A stretch of 64,000 nucleotides of DNA, from contig JAQMWT010000316.1 in assembly GCA_029834535.1 (NCBI GenBank), positions 124,001 to 188,000 of the forward strand, written 5' to 3'. Positions 62,520 through 64,000 of this stretch are shown piece by piece. Position numbers and translations under genes: made by a program. The notes beneath the pieces are model-generated. The model was not told the origin of the DNA. It saw only the letters and a program-made list of their open reading frames with translations, and ran no database searches. Position 1 is the first letter of the stretch, and each line of letters begins with the position of its first letter. This DNA comes from Chrysophaeum taylorii (lineage: Eukaryota > Sar > Pelagophyceae > Pelagomonadales > Pelagomonadaceae).

Positions 62520-63317
62520 CTAAGCATCGAACTCGACGAAGAAGAACTGAAGCTGCTTGTAGCAGTTGACGTCGTTCCAACGACCGTACTGGTTGAAGGC
62601 CACGCAGTCCTCGGAACCGTTTTCGTTGGGCTCGCCCTGCTGAAAATTTTCGTAGTGACCCGTGACTCCGGGGCCATAGAAGGTATCCCCAACACCCCAG
62701 GCGTCCACCCACTCGAAGGACCCCTCGGTGGTCATGTCCGTCGCGCCGATCCAAGCCTGATCCTCGACTTGGTAGCCGTGATGGTACACGAGTTGCGACT
62801 GAAGGTAAGCGTTCTCCTCTTCGCTCTCGATCGTCGCGAGATAGCCGGGCGCGCCGTCGTAGCACCGGCTCCACGCGTCCTGCTCGGCCGTTCGCCAGGT
62901 GATCTTCGCCCAGTTTCCACCGATCACCTGGTAGTGGTGTCCCTCGAAGGAGATGACGTCGTCGCCGTAAAGTAGATTCGGGAACATTTCGCATCTCGAA
63001 GCGTAGTGATTGTAATGCGACAACGACGACGACGAGGAGGAGGAGGAGGAGTGGATTTTGGCCTTGTTCTTGTTGGCCTGGCTCATCGCGCAGCACGCGA
63101 TTACGAAGGAGATGAACCACAGCACGTACAACGCGCTCAAGTGCGCCCACAACTTCTCGGCAAAGCACTCGAGACCGGTCCATGCGCTCCGCCCTCGCGT
63201 CCGTTGGTTCATCGTCAGCCCGTCCTCGACCTCGAGCAGTGCCGACCCGCTCGGCGGCTGCCCAGCGGTGTACTCGTCGTACGAAGGCGGCTGACTAGTC
63301 GTCGTCATCGGGTTCAT
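62520..63317 (-). CDS. Type II membrane C-type lectin
   Basis: This 265-residue protein has a short cytosolic Pro/Ser-rich N-terminus, one hydrophobic TM segment (about 54-72, YVLWFISFVIACCAM) and a C-terminal C-type lectin domain (about 115-262). The domain has the expected order: GHHYQVI; WRTAEQDAWSRCY; ATIESEEENAYLQSQL; AWIGATDMTTEGSFEWVD; EPN at about 229-231 (mannose/glucose-type sugar ligand motif); EDCVAF; WND at about 247-249; and a final FFFVEF. The two late Cys residues form the standard bond. ATG 63317 is used because the longer frame begins only at TTG. Lectins on algal surfaces may take part in cell recognition or prey contact. Confidence 0.85.
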   Translation of the reverse strand: MNPMTTTSQPPSYDEYTAGQPPSGSALLEVEDGLTMNQRTRGRSAWTGLECFAEKLWAHLSALYVLWFISFVIACCAMSQANKNKAKIHSSSSSSSSSLSHYNHYASRCEMFPNLLYGDDVISFEGHHYQVIGGNWAKITWRTAEQDAWSRCYDGAPGYLATIESEEENAYLQSQLVYHHGYQVEDQAWIGATDMTTEGSFEWVDAWGVGDTFYGPGVTGHYENFQQGEPNENGSEDCVAFNQYGRWNDVNCYKQLQFFFVEFDA

Positions 63318-63419
63318 TATTTTCTCTCCGTCGTCCTTCGCCGCTACATTCTGTAGAACTATAGGACCAATCACATAGTGGGGCAATAAAATCCGTTAGA
63401 ACTACTACTACTACTACTA

Positions 63420-64000
63420 CTACTGGAGGACCATGTCGGGGGGGGTGGAAGACTCGCCGGAGATCGAGTGCCACGGCACAAAACGGTACCCGTTCTGCAT
63501 GCCCTCGGAGCCGATTGGCGTGGGAACTTGGAGAAACGAGGTGGCCGTGTGCGTGCCGTCGACGTCGAGCTCGAAGACCTGGGCGGCCCCCCGCGGGTTG
63601 GTCTTGGAGGCGGCGACCGACGAGAAGGCGACGAGGTAGTGGCCGTTGGAGAGACGGTACGCCGACCCGCCGACTTCGTTCCAAGTATCGATTTGTGCCG
63701 TTTCGATCATCGACGTGCGATTGCTGAGGGGCTCGGGGTACGTGAACTGCCAGACGACGCGGACCGCGCCGCGCTCGCGATCGAGTTCGTAGACGATCGC
63801 CCGCGAGAAACAGGCTCCAGTGCGCGCGATGGTGCAGCCCGGGCGATCGGTACCGTCGTCGACAAGAAGGAGCATGCCGTTTTCGAGCTGGAGGGCCGAG
63901 TGGGGCTGGTAGAACTTGTCGAGGTCCCGCTCGAACGTGAAGTTCGATCCTATCTCGTCGGGGTGCGAGCTCAACGTCCACTGGACGCCCGAACCGTCGC
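63420..64000 (-). CDS. Arylsulfotransferase-like protein (3' part, truncated at window edge)
   Basis: The reading frame is open at the right edge, so only the C-terminal roughly 193 residues are visible. HSALQLENGMLLLVDDG, VVWQFTYP, NEVGGSAYRLSNGHYLVAFSS and the end FVPWHSIS match the ASST-type arylsulfotransferase beta-propeller family, in which each blade ends in a W-type strand and a Gly turn. In bacteria ASST uses a transient sulfo-histidine; the corresponding residue cannot be judged from this fragment. The stop codon falls inside a short (TAC)n tract. Confidence 0.72.
   Translation of the reverse strand, partial: DGSGVQWTLSSHPDEIGSNFTFERDLDKFYQPHSALQLENGMLLLVDDGTDRPGCTIARTGACFSRAIVYELDRERGAVRVVWQFTYPEPLSNRTSMIETAQIDTWNEVGGSAYRLSNGHYLVAFSSVAASKTNPRGAAQVFELDVDGTHTATSFLQVPTPIGSEGMQNGYRFVPWHSISGESSTPPDMVLQ

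Overview
The window is nuclear DNA from a eukaryotic alga with a complex, red-type plastid, most probably a photosynthetic stramenopile. A pelagophyte-like alga is a guess from the compact, GC-rich genes. The supporting features are: GC-rich, mostly intronless genes on both strands; seven very short spliceosomal introns (39-69 nt, GT..AG) that can be read from the sequence; and a signal peptide followed by an AAFAP-type plastid-import motif on a CGL160-like protein. The gene set is eukaryotic (CASP, UTP15, Rpp29, PSMB3, histone deacetylase, NCX). No prokaryotic operon, rRNA, tRNA or CRISPR array was recognised.

Layout. 0.7-2.8 kb: MFS sugar transporter. 4.6-6.6 kb: secreted VWA-domain protein with a decayed partial duplicate of its 3' end. 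6.7-8.4 kb: gene-poor, with a nested palindrome. 8.5-11 kb: histone deacetylase converging on a TMEM19/DUF92 membrane protein. 13.6-15.3 kb: Golgi CASP. 16-18.4 kb: tightly packed CS-domain protein, CGL160-like plastid protein and cysteine synthase. 18.4-23 kb: secretory-pathway unknown and a 3-exon Na+/Ca2+ exchanger. 23-28.7 kb: accessory region with microsatellites, an unknown PHD/RING-like gene, a TIR element and a dead Helitron/Pif1-type helicase. 28.7-30.9 kb: Rpp29 and UTP15. 30.9-34.9 kb: gene-poor, with a coiled-coil gene and a clean 257-bp MITE. 35-47.3 kb: secreted unknown, four-fold repeat protein, HMG-box protein, JmjC protein, membrane protein, TTC1/LACTB2 divergent pair, WW-WW-PH protein. 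47.3-50.4 kb: about 3 kb of decayed hAT-like transposon. 50.4-64 kb: O-fucosyltransferase-like, large unknown, 2-oxoglutarate dehydrogenase E2, a three-gene minus-strand run (PSMB3, PhoD-like phosphatase, unknown), a multidomain chromatin protein, a membrane C-type lectin and a truncated arylsulfotransferase.

The genes are mostly housekeeping and not one pathway. Recurrent themes are chromatin and nuclear functions (HDAC, HMG, JmjC, Tudor/H15/DDT/PWWP protein), ribosome and RNA maturation (UTP15, Rpp29), the secretory pathway and cell surface (CASP, O-FucT-like, lectin, VWA), and metabolism (OAS-TL, DLST, MBL hydrolase). Genes are often separated by only 14-52 bp, and one convergent pair overlaps by 4 bp. 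Mobile-element debris is concentrated in the few longer intergenic blocks. Start codons were chosen as ATG; several upstream in-frame extensions begin only with TTG or GTG and were not used.
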